Positions 1 to 12,700 of a stretch of DNA of 64,000 bases are shown here, piece by piece. The notes under the pieces were generated by a model. The model was not told where the DNA came from, ran no database searches, and saw nothing but the letters and a program-made list of their open reading frames with translations. The stretch's first letter is position 1, and the number at the start of each line of letters is the position of its first letter. Source of the DNA: Marthasterias glacialis (lineage: Eukaryota; Echinodermata; Asteroidea; Forcipulatida; Asteriidae); NCBI GenBank assembly GCA_911728455.2, contig OU452231.1, forward strand, positions 8,896,963 through 8,960,962, in the 5' to 3' direction. A program made the translations under genes and the position numbers.

Positions 1-371
1 CTGTCAAAATCATGTTGGCTCAGTAGCAGTCGCCTGAGCGACATGCAACATTAACTTATGTACACAAAAATATTCTTAAAAATGATTCAATATTTTTTAC
101 TAACCTAAGTCCTGAGCACTACAGGTATTTTGTTTACTTGTAAAGTACCAATGTTATCTACCGTTTAGGCCTGGAATTTCATGTTTGAGAGGGCAAGGCC
201 ATTTTCATTTTGCAAAGGACACGTCCATTGGAAAATCTTAAAGTGTATGGGAAACTTTTAAAGGGGCACCAAGGCTAAGACCTGGGCAACAGAGGCCAAG
301 GCCTCCGTGGCTTCCGTGTAATTCCAGGCTTGCCAATCTACAACTTACAAGCCATTATTAATATCTTTCAG
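1..371. other. 5' flank: intron of PTCD3, no exon recognised
   Basis: No coding exon is evident. The stretch ends in an acceptor (TCTTTCAG at 364-371) that opens the first visible PTCD3 exon, so it should be the 3' part of an intron. The exon with the start codon and mitochondrial targeting peptide must lie before base 1. Confidence 0.6.
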
Positions 372-3300
372 ATGTCTCTTTGTACATAGCTGTCAAACCC
401 AAGAAGCAACAGCCGTCCAACCGTCTCAGAAAGAAATTAAGATTCCAAAGAGGAAGAAAAGGTAGGATGTTTTGATGCAGGGACATGATGCATTTCACAA
501 CGAGCCATTTTGCTAGGAATAATGTCTGGTACAACGACTTGATTGGTCACAAGTGAGCACTCGCATTGGATTCCCCAGACTGAAGAAAGGTGTCGCTACA
601 TGACATGGTTTGGGGCAAGTTTTTGTGTAGCAACCTCCAGATGGGCAAAGCCTTTGCCGTACACGTTCATTCAGATTTTTTACACAGATACTTGCCACGA
701 ACTGTTTGAGGCGTAGGAATTCAAATTTAAGTCGTCAGTGACTAAGTAAGTCATTGTACCAGATATTATTCAAATCTAACTCAAAAATAGCTGATTGGCA
801 AGGTAGCACACTGTATGCTAGATGTTGTTGCCTACGAGGCATCTTTCTGATTGTTGCATCTCATAAAACTCCTCAGGTCAAGTCTGAAATACCTGTAGGA
901 GTAGGGAGTAAATCTTAACCAATCATCCCACATCTCCCCCCCCAAAAAAAAAAAACAAACAAACAAACCAAAATCTCACTGATTAGAAAGTTCATACCAG
1001 TACCAATCCTCCAGAGAATTATTTCTGTCTGAAATATTCTCAAATCTCAAATTCGAGGAAACAGTATTCAAGCTCGCCACAGATCACTGTTGCTTCTCTG
1101 AATTGCCGCAATCTGACTGTGCACAAAAATCCCTGACGAACATTTTTTTATGTGTTTTCACTAAAATGTTGCCACATAATTTTGTCAAATTTTCACAGGT
1201 TGTGTTGTGTTAACTGTGTTTACTGAAAACTAATTGACTCTTCTGAAAAAAGGGATTGTATTTTTCCTTTAAAAGTCATTTTGTATTAAATTTCTGTCAA
1301 TAAATTTACTTTTATTTTAGAGATCCAACAGCAGTTCTTCAAGCATTGAGCAGAACTGTGAAAAGAGTGAGTATAAGTTTGATTCTGAAAAAAATAAAAC
1401 AAGTTAGAAAAACTTAATTGCTCATTTGCATTTTGACTTGTCTTTATGAATTTCCCAGTACAATGTAATACATGCAGTCCTTGCACCTAGTACAATGCAG
1501 CCATTTTATTAACCAGGAATACAATTCAGCTGATTTTTTTTTTTCTTTAACCACTTAGTGCCGAGGTTTCAGAAATTTTTCCGTGCCCCCTGGTGTGATT
1601 AATTTTTTGGGGACGGCCGGAACATTTTTTTTGTGGAGAATATTGTTGTCACAATGAAACCCTGACTAAACAATGCAAAGACAACAAAGATTCTCATCAA
1701 AATCACAGGGATTTATTGCTCTTTTTCGAGAAAAATAAGATAGTTTACGATGTGATTCATAAAACCACTGCTGTACGCCACGGCCAATAATTAACCCCAA
1801 GGCCGGAATCTATGCTGAAAACTCGGTTCATTCAGACTTGCCTCCCGTTGAGCCGAATACAATGTGAAACAATAGTGGCAGCCCATCGATCTCTCAAAAT
1901 ACTCTGTGTACAACCAAAAGGACAAAAGTCTGGAATTAGAGATTATACAATAACCCCTGAAAAAAAGAGAGATTTCAAGAATTAATCCCAGTACCATCTT
2001 TCCCTCTTTGTACGTGGGTAAACAAAGCATTGCACGGTGAGTGCGTGCACTGTGCCTGCTCCACCATGTCCATAATGGAATGTCTGGGTGTGTTTACACT
2101 CCATTATTCCGAGTTTACACAATAGTGGGTGTACATGCATCCAATTTCTGGCAGGGAAAATATCGGCGTGTCATATACACGTCTTCCGACGTTAACTGGT
2201 TAACAATAGTGCCATAGAAAACCGATAGACACTGTACAAAGTCAAGTGTGATTTTCTATTTCCTCGTTGTTTTGCAAAGTTGTTTTTTTTGCATTGTTTT
2301 TACAAAGTTGCAGTGTCTGATTAACCCATTTAACCAACCATCAAAGTCTCACTGTGTATGTATTATTAACACGACAGAAACATAGATGCAATATGAGGGC
2401 TTTTGACAAAGATAAACACTTGTTTTTTTACAGGATCCTACAGCTGCTCCATATATGTATCACGATGATCCATACCTTCTGCCCAAAAATGCTGGAGAAA
2501 AGGTTGGTGTATTAATTTTAATAACAATAAGAATAATGAGTATTTATAATGTGCCAGTATTGAGCCAGAGATGCTCATGGCTCAGTGACACATTTTTTTT
2601 AATAAAAACTGAGTGGGATCGATGTAGAAAAATGGCATGAACAGGGAGGAGTTTTTATATAGCAGTCGTTAAATGAGACTTGAGGGACTTTTTTAACAGA
2701 GCCAGTGATGGAGAAAGTTTAATTTGTTGCACAATTAATGAGCGGCTGAAGCAAACCCAACATTCATTCCATGATGTATTTGTCCGTGTTCTCTTTGAAA
2801 GATTTTTGTCTTGTAGACTGTCAGTCAGTGGACATATTTGATCTGCTTTGTCAAATTGTGTTCTCTATTAGATTTGTTCAGTAAATTTTATCAAAGTTAA
2901 CGTTTGAATCAACCCATCAGTTAAAAAGTAAAATCTAAGTGGTCCATTGTTGCAAGTGTGTCATTGCTGAGCGGTTGAATGCACCGGACTCAAGTTCTGG
3001 TGGTCAAGTCATCGGGGTATGGGTTCGAATCCCGGTCATGACACTTGTATCAATTGCTTTTCTTCACCCTGGGGTATAAATGGGTACCTGCGAGGGTAGA
3101 GATTTATGTTGTGTTTGGAAAACAGCCTTCAGGGCTGTATACTCCCCAGGGAGCTGAGAGGAGCTGAGAAAGATTACAGGAATTTTATTGCTCCACCGAC
3201 CAGAGAACTAATGTAAAGATGTTATTGTAAAATGCACTATATGAGAATAAGTTATTATTTGAAATAAGTGACAATGGTTTGTTTGATACACAGCGACGAT

Positions 3301-6300
3301 ACACTCTGGCATCGGAATCAGGCAAGCAAGCTGCTCAGTATGTCATCAATAAATGGCCTCAGAACTTCTTGGCTTTACAGCACGATGAGCCAAAAGTTGA
3401 GGTGGGTGACATTAGTCTCTTTATGAATGTTCTGATGAATATTTATTTATGAGTATTTCTCATGTTAGTTAACCCTTTCACTCTCTGACCATTCAATATC
3501 ATCCATTGTGGTGTTAAATGATAGATGAACAACATGAGCCTGCTGTTGAGTATATGTTTTTCATACATCAACACTGTACACAATCAACCCTTCACTCTCT
3601 TACCATTCAATCTCTTCCACTGTGGTGTTAAACGATAAACAATGTGAGCCTGCAATGTGATGTTGTGAATACATCAACACAGTACACAGTCAACCCTCCT
3701 ACTCTCTGACCATTCAATATCATCCACTGTGGTGTTGAATGCTAGATAAGCTATGCCAGCCTGCAATGTGGTATGATATCATCTTGCTCATTAACACTAA
3801 TCATATGGCATTGTTTTCTTAGGCATTCTACCCTCTTCAGAAACAGTATTTGTTTAATGAGCCGAGCGAGGAGGCCATTTTGGAAAGAGTGGAATCATCA
3901 GACATGAAGGCGGCTCTAGAGATGTTCTACAAAACACTTGATGCAGGTGAACTAAAATGTTTGAATTTATTAGAGACGGTGGTTCTCGCTACTGGAATGG
4001 CCAAATTTGTTTAAGTGGAAATTTCTGTGCGATTTGTTAAGCCGTTTTGTGGAAGCTTCTCAAACTTGGTAGTGCTTGGAATTTTTCTTTGGGAACTCGC
4101 GATGCACGTAACCATTAAATGTGTTTAATGGGAAAACTGAATGTGTTCAATGGGAAAACTGAATGTGCTTAATGGGAAAACTGAATTAGCTTAATGTGAA
4201 AACTGAATGTGCTCAGTAGGAAAACTGAATGTGCTCAGTGGGAAAACTGAATGTGCTCAATTGGGAAAATTATGTGCTCAATGCTGAAACTGAATTTGCT
4301 TAAAGGAAAACTGTATGTGCTCAATGGGAAAACTGTGCTCAATGCGGAAACTGAATTTGCTTAAAGGAAAACTGTATGTGCTCAATAGGAAAACTATGTG
4401 CTCAATGTGGAAACTGAATTTGCTCATTGGGAAACTGAATTTGCTCAATGAACAAACTGCATTTGCTCAATGGGAAAACTGAACTGGCTCAATGAAAAAG
4501 CTGAGTGTGCTCAATCGGTAAATTTTAATTCATTTTTTGTGAGGTGAACGAAGAAAAATTGACTGGAACAGGATTTGAACCTGCGACCTCCGGATTAACG
4601 TACTGGCGCTCTAGTAACTTGAGCTATCTAAATGTTTGCGATCTCCCTATTTTGTCATTATAAGTTTGTTCGGGGGTGCCAGTCAGAAGGCAAGAAGTAA
4701 AATGATGTTGAAACGATGTAATTGCACAGCTATGTCTGCGTTGTTGCACAGGATGGGCAGATGAGCAACCGGTTTTTACCTTTATGAGAGGGCGCCCTTA
4801 TCCGATAGCATTTCAGTTTGGAATCTGTGCTGTCTATACCAGTGTTCATTTTGTTTGTTTCAATAACGATCAAACCACAAATCAGCGATACTCCATTCAC
4901 ATGTCCCACTTTGGGATTTGTTTTTAAGGAACTGAAGTATCCATGGAAACTAGCAATGCATTGTTGGATCTACTGTGTTTCCATGGTTACAATGCTGAAC
5001 CTGAGAAAGTCACCAAATCACAAGAGGAACCCGAGACTGAGGTAAGTGAGAGAGATAGAGTCCAGTATGAGAAAGCACTCAGGAGAGAAACTTTTCAACT
5101 GCAAGTAACATTTTGACGTTTATTTGCACCATATCGGCACCCAGGCTGTGGACTTTGTTGCCTGAAAACTGTATGAAAATACATTACATCTCGTCTCCTC
5201 AATGCGAAAAGGTCAACACTCAACGTTATAATAATGTTGTCTCTCGCATTAGAGGGGCTCCCTACAAAAGCATCCAGGCATGACATTTTTCCTTCTTAAA
5301 GGGGCTGTGTCGTCATATGATTATAGCAGTAAATGGAATAACCCAGTTACTACGTGTGCGTGGGCACCGGCGGTCATATCACAGTTTGACAAAGACGGCA
5401 CCTTTTGTGATTTGACCGCAAGTGGGGGCATGTGCAGTATTTGGGTGAGAGTTCATCTTTCCATGCACAGCATTACGACACAGCACCTTTAAGCCTGATT
5501 TCCGATTTGTTGGCCCTCAGAAAAACCAGCAAAATTGTTATTAAATAGCTTGAAAAGTCTGGTGGATAGGGGGAGTGGGCGGGGGATCAACAGGCTATGA
5601 AAATGTGAAAGTCTTACCACGCACTTTACCTTGTTTCTAATAGGAGGAGAATTCAGAAGCTACAACATTAACTGACAAATCAGAAGAAGACGGCAAAGGT
5701 AAAAGATCCTGGACCAATCGGGCGGGCAGAGAACCAAAGTGGAAGTAAGTCTGCCCATCATCTTTGAAACAAGATGTTTTTTTTCCCTGAAATTCCAAAC
5801 AAGTTTTGAGGATCAAAAGAATTACACAGAATGCAACCTCTGAAATGTTGAGTCGATTTTGTCGGAACTATGATTTGCTACACTGTTCTTTAAAGGACGT
5901 GCACAACATCGCTAAGATTGAAAACATAAATGTTCACAGATTTGCACATAACTTACATGGTATAAGGATGGGCATGGTGGAACATTTCGCTTGAAATATT
6001 TTTTTGAGAAATGAGTAAAACAATAAGTTTTGATCTTGCAAGTCAAAAACCTGATGTTTGAAACCAGAGAAAACAGTGATGGGGTTCTCCACTGTTTTCT
6101 TTTGACTCCGATGACCCATTGAGTGTAACTGTCACAGGTTTGTTATTTCATGTCTATGTTGGGTCACATAAGGTGTGGGCACTGGTCCTTGACGATTAGC
6201 AATGCTGTCCGCATGCCTTGAAAGGTTTTCTCATGTAAGAAGTCGTATTAGGATCGAAATGATTCAATTTACATTTACAAGTTTGAACATTATTTGTAAA

Positions 6301-6703
6301 AGAAATTGCTAACCACCAAATAATCTACTACCAATTACCAACATTGAGGTGAAGGTATGATTTCCGGCCATGTGTTTCTTCATCATTCATCCAGAGGAAA
6401 CAGTGATGCCAGCGGCGTAGCCACTGGGGGGGAGAAGGAGGCCTGGAGAGCACGTGCCCCCTCCAATAAATTATCAGTGCCCCGCAGGTGCCTTACCCCT
6501 ACGAAGAAAATCCATATACATGTAATTCATTAAACAAAACATGGTCCCTGGGGCCCCCCATTGAAAAAAAAAACCATACGTTTTTAGGTAATTTTCATGT
6601 TCTGTGATTCTTTCATTTTAGTTTGTAAGTCTTAGTGAATCTTTTTCTTTTTGTGCTTTTACTGAGATTAATTGTTGATTTAATGCGCTATATAAGAACT
6701 AAA

Positions 6704-6736
<33 letters not shown>

Positions 6737-9700
6737 AAATCCTGGCTATGCCGCTGAGTGATGCACCAAAAATCCTCAAAGTTTGGAGAAAAATATGTTT
6801 TTTTAAAATCAAATATGTTCTTTTTAAATCAATGATTTTCCTCTTAGCTCCCCCAGGGAGAACATCTGTATGGAGAGGTATTCTTACCACCCAAAATCCA
6901 TTATAATCCACTGGAAATATTCGGAAGAAAACACAATTTTAAAAATCAGCAATTTTCCCTCCTGATTCCCCCAGAGAGAACAACGATACTGAGAAGTATT
7001 TCAACGCGATGCCTGATAGGAATTCACACAGCTATTGCTCCATGGTTAGAGGAATGATAAAGGTAAGTAACTTCAAGCAGGCATGTGAAATCTCCTCTTT
7101 TAAGCTGATTTCCTCTTTTTTTGTTTTGATTTTCCTCTTTTTTTCTTTACTTTTTGTGTTCAAAAGTATAGGAAATATTATCTTTTCCTTTTTTTGTCTT
7201 GCCTGGTTTCCTATTTTCCTGTTCTTTTATTGGTAGTTACTCACATGCCTGTTCAAAGTTTGAACTGAATAGCAGTCTGCACTAATGACGTCACGTTTGT
7301 TTAAAAGCACCTGGATGTGAGACAAACATTCCACCACTCATGCAATCACCGCATCAGTGCACCAGACCGCAGTACTACAGTATACAGTGCATACTGTATG
7401 TACAATCAACGTTGGCATCCGTCATTGAAATTTGACACGTTGTCTGAGATCTGGGTACTTGCGTGACCTATTTTTAGCATTAGTGCATAATGCTATTTAC
7501 GGCTTTTATATCTGGGCCCAAATTATGGCTGTGCTTGCCGCAGAATTCTGCGCTTACGGCGCCCTGTAAAGCACATGATGCTATGGGTCGTTAGCGCAGA
7601 ATTCCCCGGTTAGCAGAGCCCTGAAATTGGGCCCAGATTTGAGGTAATACAAAATATGATGTTATCCTTGCTCTATGATCGTAGCCTTTTTCAGGCCTGA
7701 TAATTCACGGAGGCAACTTACCTCCGAAGTTGCCTCCGTTGACCCTGGTCGATGCGCTGGTGCCCTTGAAATATTCCATAAGAAATTTACAATTTCCTGA
7801 AAGAGGTGCCCTATATCAAGAAGAAAATGCCTTGGTGCCCTTGCCCTTTCAAGAACAAAGCAGTCAGGCCAGCTTTTTGAGGTACGGTGGACACAATAGA
7901 ACGTGCAAGTCTAGCTGGTGTTAAACGCTTGAACCTGTTAACCCCAGCAGTGCCTTGTGCTAATTATGTGTAATGCCATGCAAATTACTGTTTCTTTTTA
8001 GGAAACAATGACGGTAGTCAATGCATACACAAGTTCCAAGCTGATTTCTCAAACTTTACTTTGGTCACAACTTGAACTATTACATGTACTCTTGTTTCTG
8101 TGTTCTACCCAATACAACTGGGTTAAAATAGGGCCGATTTACCGTGTCAATACACAGTCTGAAAATTGGTCTGATTTATTCGGCACCGGACACTGCTAGT
8201 GTTAGAGCGCTTGATTTTGTTTTCTTTACATGTTGAAGTAACATTTGTGGAAACTCAAAAGGTTCCCCAAAATGTTTGAAGGTTCTTGAGACTTGCACGG
8301 TTTGTAGGAAGGTCTGTTTGGTTTTTGGTGTACACAAAAAGGTTTACCCAAACTAAACAGCACCCTCGTGTGCTATAGGCCGCTCCGATTGACCACAGGC
8401 ACATGAGATTTCTAATGAAAAATATGTAAATGATCTCTCAAATGTATGCGCATCTACTCTTTGATTTGCATAATCTAGCATGGGGCAGCCAGTAGTGCCT
8501 TCGTCCTGTACAATGAGATGCAAGAGAGGGGAATCCAGGCTGACGTTCATGCTTACAACGCACTCATCAAGGGTGCTGTGTACATCCGGGATGACTATCA
8601 AGAGAGATGGAAAGTCATTCTAGTGAGTAGTTCGTATTTGAACAATGATTGCATCGGGAAAGAGAACATGATTTTTATGTCTTGATTTATTCACTTTCTT
8701 TAAAGCCGTTTTCACTAGAAGAGTACTGTTGTAGAATGCGGGGGCCGGGGGGTTCCAATCCCGCTTGTGTAGCCTGTGAATTTTTCCCCTACAAGACTGG
8801 GAAATCACTGAGTTTCAGTGCTTATCACACATCGGTGTAAAGCGGGGTGCATAGTCGTACTTCCTGTGGAAGTGAACTATTTGCAAAGTTTTAATGTGTT
8901 CAACTCTGGCAAAACATTTGCAACAAATAAAGAATTGTGAAAAGTGAAGGAAAAAAATAAATAAAATCCACAGATCTGTGCACTCTGTTGCCATCTTTTG
9001 TCTTAGGTCCACACATTGTATGTAGTGCCTGCTCAACTTGATTCACATTAGACTGGGTATGGATCCTCCCCAGGTATTTTACCTCCGTAAGACTGTGCGA
9101 CGTATCCCAAACCCAACACCCAAACTGTTGGACTCTGATTATGGTGATTTATGCCTGATCCCATGTGAACTGGTGAAGCTTAATCAGTTATGGCACACCA
9201 TACTTTTGGCTGAAACAACTGCGTTCCACTGGAAACATAGAGTTTCCCCTTGAGGTAAGGAACATATCAGATGGAACAAAAATTCTCCAAGCTTTAAGAT
9301 GGTGTGTATCTTATCTTGTTCAGCAATTGATGCAACAGATGCAGCTTGAGGAAGTTTCTCCTAACCTCAGGACCTTCAACTCCCTGCTGGACTCTCTTAG
9401 GATCATGGGAATCATTGGACGCAGGAAAGCTCTACAGACCCTCAGTGAGATGAAAGCAGTAGGAGTAGGTGAGTTTCTTTTCAAAATGGTATCCGGAATT
9501 AAACAGAAGGTCAGATGTTAAGTTGCATTCGTAACACAGGGTTGGGGAGGGAACTGTCCCAAGAGCAAATCACTTCTACAACAAATTTGGAAGTTCTGAG
9601 GTTGTTAAGTACGACGATTATCTTTGTTAATATTTGGTTTTGATGACATTTTTTAGAAAATGTTCTAGTTCCAACAGGCATGCAACTTCTAAGCTGATTA

Positions 9701-12700
9701 GCTGATTTTCTCTTTTTTTTCTTATTTTTATTGCCATGGAAAACTGGAAACCACTACAAAGTTTTGTGTGCTAGGAAGTTCCTTGTTTGTTGCAGAAACA
9801 AAGTCATGTATCTGTTACCAAGAGTGAGCAATCATTTTTATAGGATCCAGGGTATAAAGTCAAATTTATCTGGATAATTCCCGTTGGTATACCTTCACCG
9901 TTTGTTTATGATTTTGTCGTTTCAGAGCCAAGTCTTGGTACCTACAATCTTTTGTTAGTGATATTTTACAAGGACTGTAAGTATCAGTAAATTATATATT
10001 TTTTTAAATAGATAAGGGATCAAAAATAATAATTTGGTTTTATCCTACACCGATGTGTGATATGCACTGTATACTCGATGCTTTCAGAGGCCTGTGATCA
10101 AACAATCCCCGGGTGCGGGTTTCGAACCCACGACCCCCCGCATTCTAGAGCAGATGTCTTCACTGCTAGATCACCGAGCTTGCCCAGTGGCAAGATGCCA
10201 GTTTGAATCCTGTAATCAGATACAAGACGTAGAAATTGCATCGGGGATAGAGAATATTATTTGGGTCTTACCCTAACACTGAATTATCATTGTATCGATC
10301 TACACGTATACATCCAAATGCAATGTACTTTGCAGAAGGAATCAAGTTGTTGAATTTATCTGCAAGTTATTTGTGGCAGATAACATTGTGTTGTCTTGAG
10401 TATCTTTTGTCAGCCTGACTCCATGAGTAATTTCCATTTTCCGCCAGCACTCCCACCAAGTGATATGTTATACGACATCATGGATACCATAGAAGGGACG
10501 AGTTTCTCGCTCAGGCATGAGCAAGATGGTGAGTAGTCGTATCGAGTAGTCAGTTTTTTACTCAGGCATGAGAAAGATTGTGAGTAGTCATACCGAGTAG
10601 TTAGTTTTTTACTCAGGCATGAGAAAGATTGTGAGTAGTCATATCGAGTAGTAAGTCTTTTATTCAGGCATGAGCAAGATGGTGAGTAGTCATATCGAGT
10701 AGTAAGTCTTTTATTCAGGCATGAGAAAGATGGTGAGTAGTCATATCGAGTAGTAAGTCTTTTATTCAGGCATGAGAAAGATGGTGAGTAGTGATACAGA
10801 GTGGTCAGTCTCTTACTCGGGCAGAGGAAGGCCCAGACATTCCTCTGCTGAGCGAGCACGGAACACACACATGCCTTCTAATGCTTCGTTTCACCTGCAC
10901 AAAGACCGAAAAAGGTCTTTAATTATTTTGGTGTTTTCTGGCTATTGAGAGGCAGTTTTTGTGTAATCCCCTATTCCAGACCTTTGTCCTTTTGTTCCAA
11001 GAAGGGGATTACGAGACATAGAGAGGCTTCCACCATTGTTTATTCATTGTATTTCAGCTTAATGGAGGTAAATCGGTGGAGCCGGGAACCGAGCAATGGT
11101 TCCGTGTTTAGTACCACTCCTAAGCCATAGGTAACGGACGATGTTTTGCAATTAAAGGTGTGAGAAAACAAAACAGGACAATCCAACAGAGAATCTTTGT
11201 TCTCTGACCCACGGCATTGTGAAGTCAGGTTTTCTTTGTGCCACCAGTAGCCTCAAAGAAAAATGATTCCGGCAATTCCGGCAAAGGAATTTCGCCAAGG
11301 GGACGAGGGAAAAAAAAAGGAAAAGAATCCCGGCGGCAACTGGTCAAGCAAAAACTAGCATGGGACCAGTGACATAAAATATACACTCCATGGTATTGTT
11401 GCCGGTAACCATTTTGTTTTGCCAATCAAAATTCAAATTTGTGTACTTGATGATAACATTTTTCCATGTTTTTAACAAACTGATTAAATATGTTGCATTT
11501 TTGTCAATGACATCTGCCCATGTTTTTGAAAATGCTTATTAAGTTTGTTGCATATGTCCTCTGTTTCACAGTTAACTTCTTCAAGAACGCTATGAACATT
11601 GTAAGTATGACTTTTTAATGTTCCTGGGTTTTTTTTTTTAATAAACTGAAAGTAGCTTTAATTTGTTGCGATTCAAAGTGATTTACGTTTGTAAAAAATA
11701 GGGTACCCATACCTATTTAAGAATTCTAGCATTGTAATGGAGTTCTCATTGTGTGGTCTCTACAGGGAAAATTAAACTGAATAACAGAATCCAATATTCT
11801 CGATACTTTTGACACTCTTTCTTTGCAGTGTTTTAATCTGAAAGATGTGGAGTTAGCGTACAGGGTGGATCTTCTGCTGAACACCGGCGATAACTGCCAG
11901 CTGGCTGGGGATTATTACTCACAGAGTATATACTAGTAAGTTGACTGGAAAATTGGGGGCCGTTCACCAAGGATTTGCATTGTTACATCATTTATTTTCC
12001 TACAGTAAGATTAGCATGCCTTTTCCCGTGCTTACTGCTAGCAGCTATGAAATGAAAATCGCACAGTAAGAATGAAATCGGCTGTTAAAACCCTGGTGTC
12101 AACCACGTGCTGATAAAATTCAGCAGGTTCTACCAAATATGGCCATTACTTTTTTTTCAATGGGCCAAAAAAGCCAAGATTCCATGTAGTCCTGGTATAC
12201 CCCACAAGCCTGTAGACTTTCATTGGCCAGACCCTAACCACTGCAGAGTAAGGAGTGTTGAAAGACAGCAGCCACCTGTCTCCGGGCAGCAATTGATTGA
12301 CCCTTGTGCTAAGGGTCATTTGCACAAGGCGGTATGCACTTTGTGAAAACAACTTGCGGCCGCACACTGATCGTAAATAACACAAGTCTAAGTATTTACT
12401 GGCACTCCAATTCACCCCCATGGTCATTTAGTGTAGCTTTGGGCTTGCATAGGGGGGTTATTGACCTAAAAGACAGGGTGTTGATAAGAAATCAGCTTGT
12501 GGAACCACCTCATAAAATGTTCATTGCCGAGGACCCGAGAAAAAAGCAGCGCTATGAAGTTAATAATAGACCATGCTTATATAGCGCATTACACAAAGAG
12601 TCCCAGTGTGCTTTACAAAGAAGCATTAGAATATTTTCCAGCAAGGTAATCAGAGTTACTTTTTTTGAAGTATGAGACCTATTCCTTTACATAGCACCAT

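Noticed and set aside
2957..3045. Possible tRNA-Leu gene
   Set aside because: A and B boxes are present, but the acceptor stem is poor and SINE body and tail follow, so it is a SINE head.
10410..10868. 152-codon minus-strand open frame with 17-residue repeats
   Set aside because: It is the antisense of the 51-bp splice-donor array; the frame exists because 51 is a multiple of three. No domain, and it overlaps a supported PTCD3 exon.
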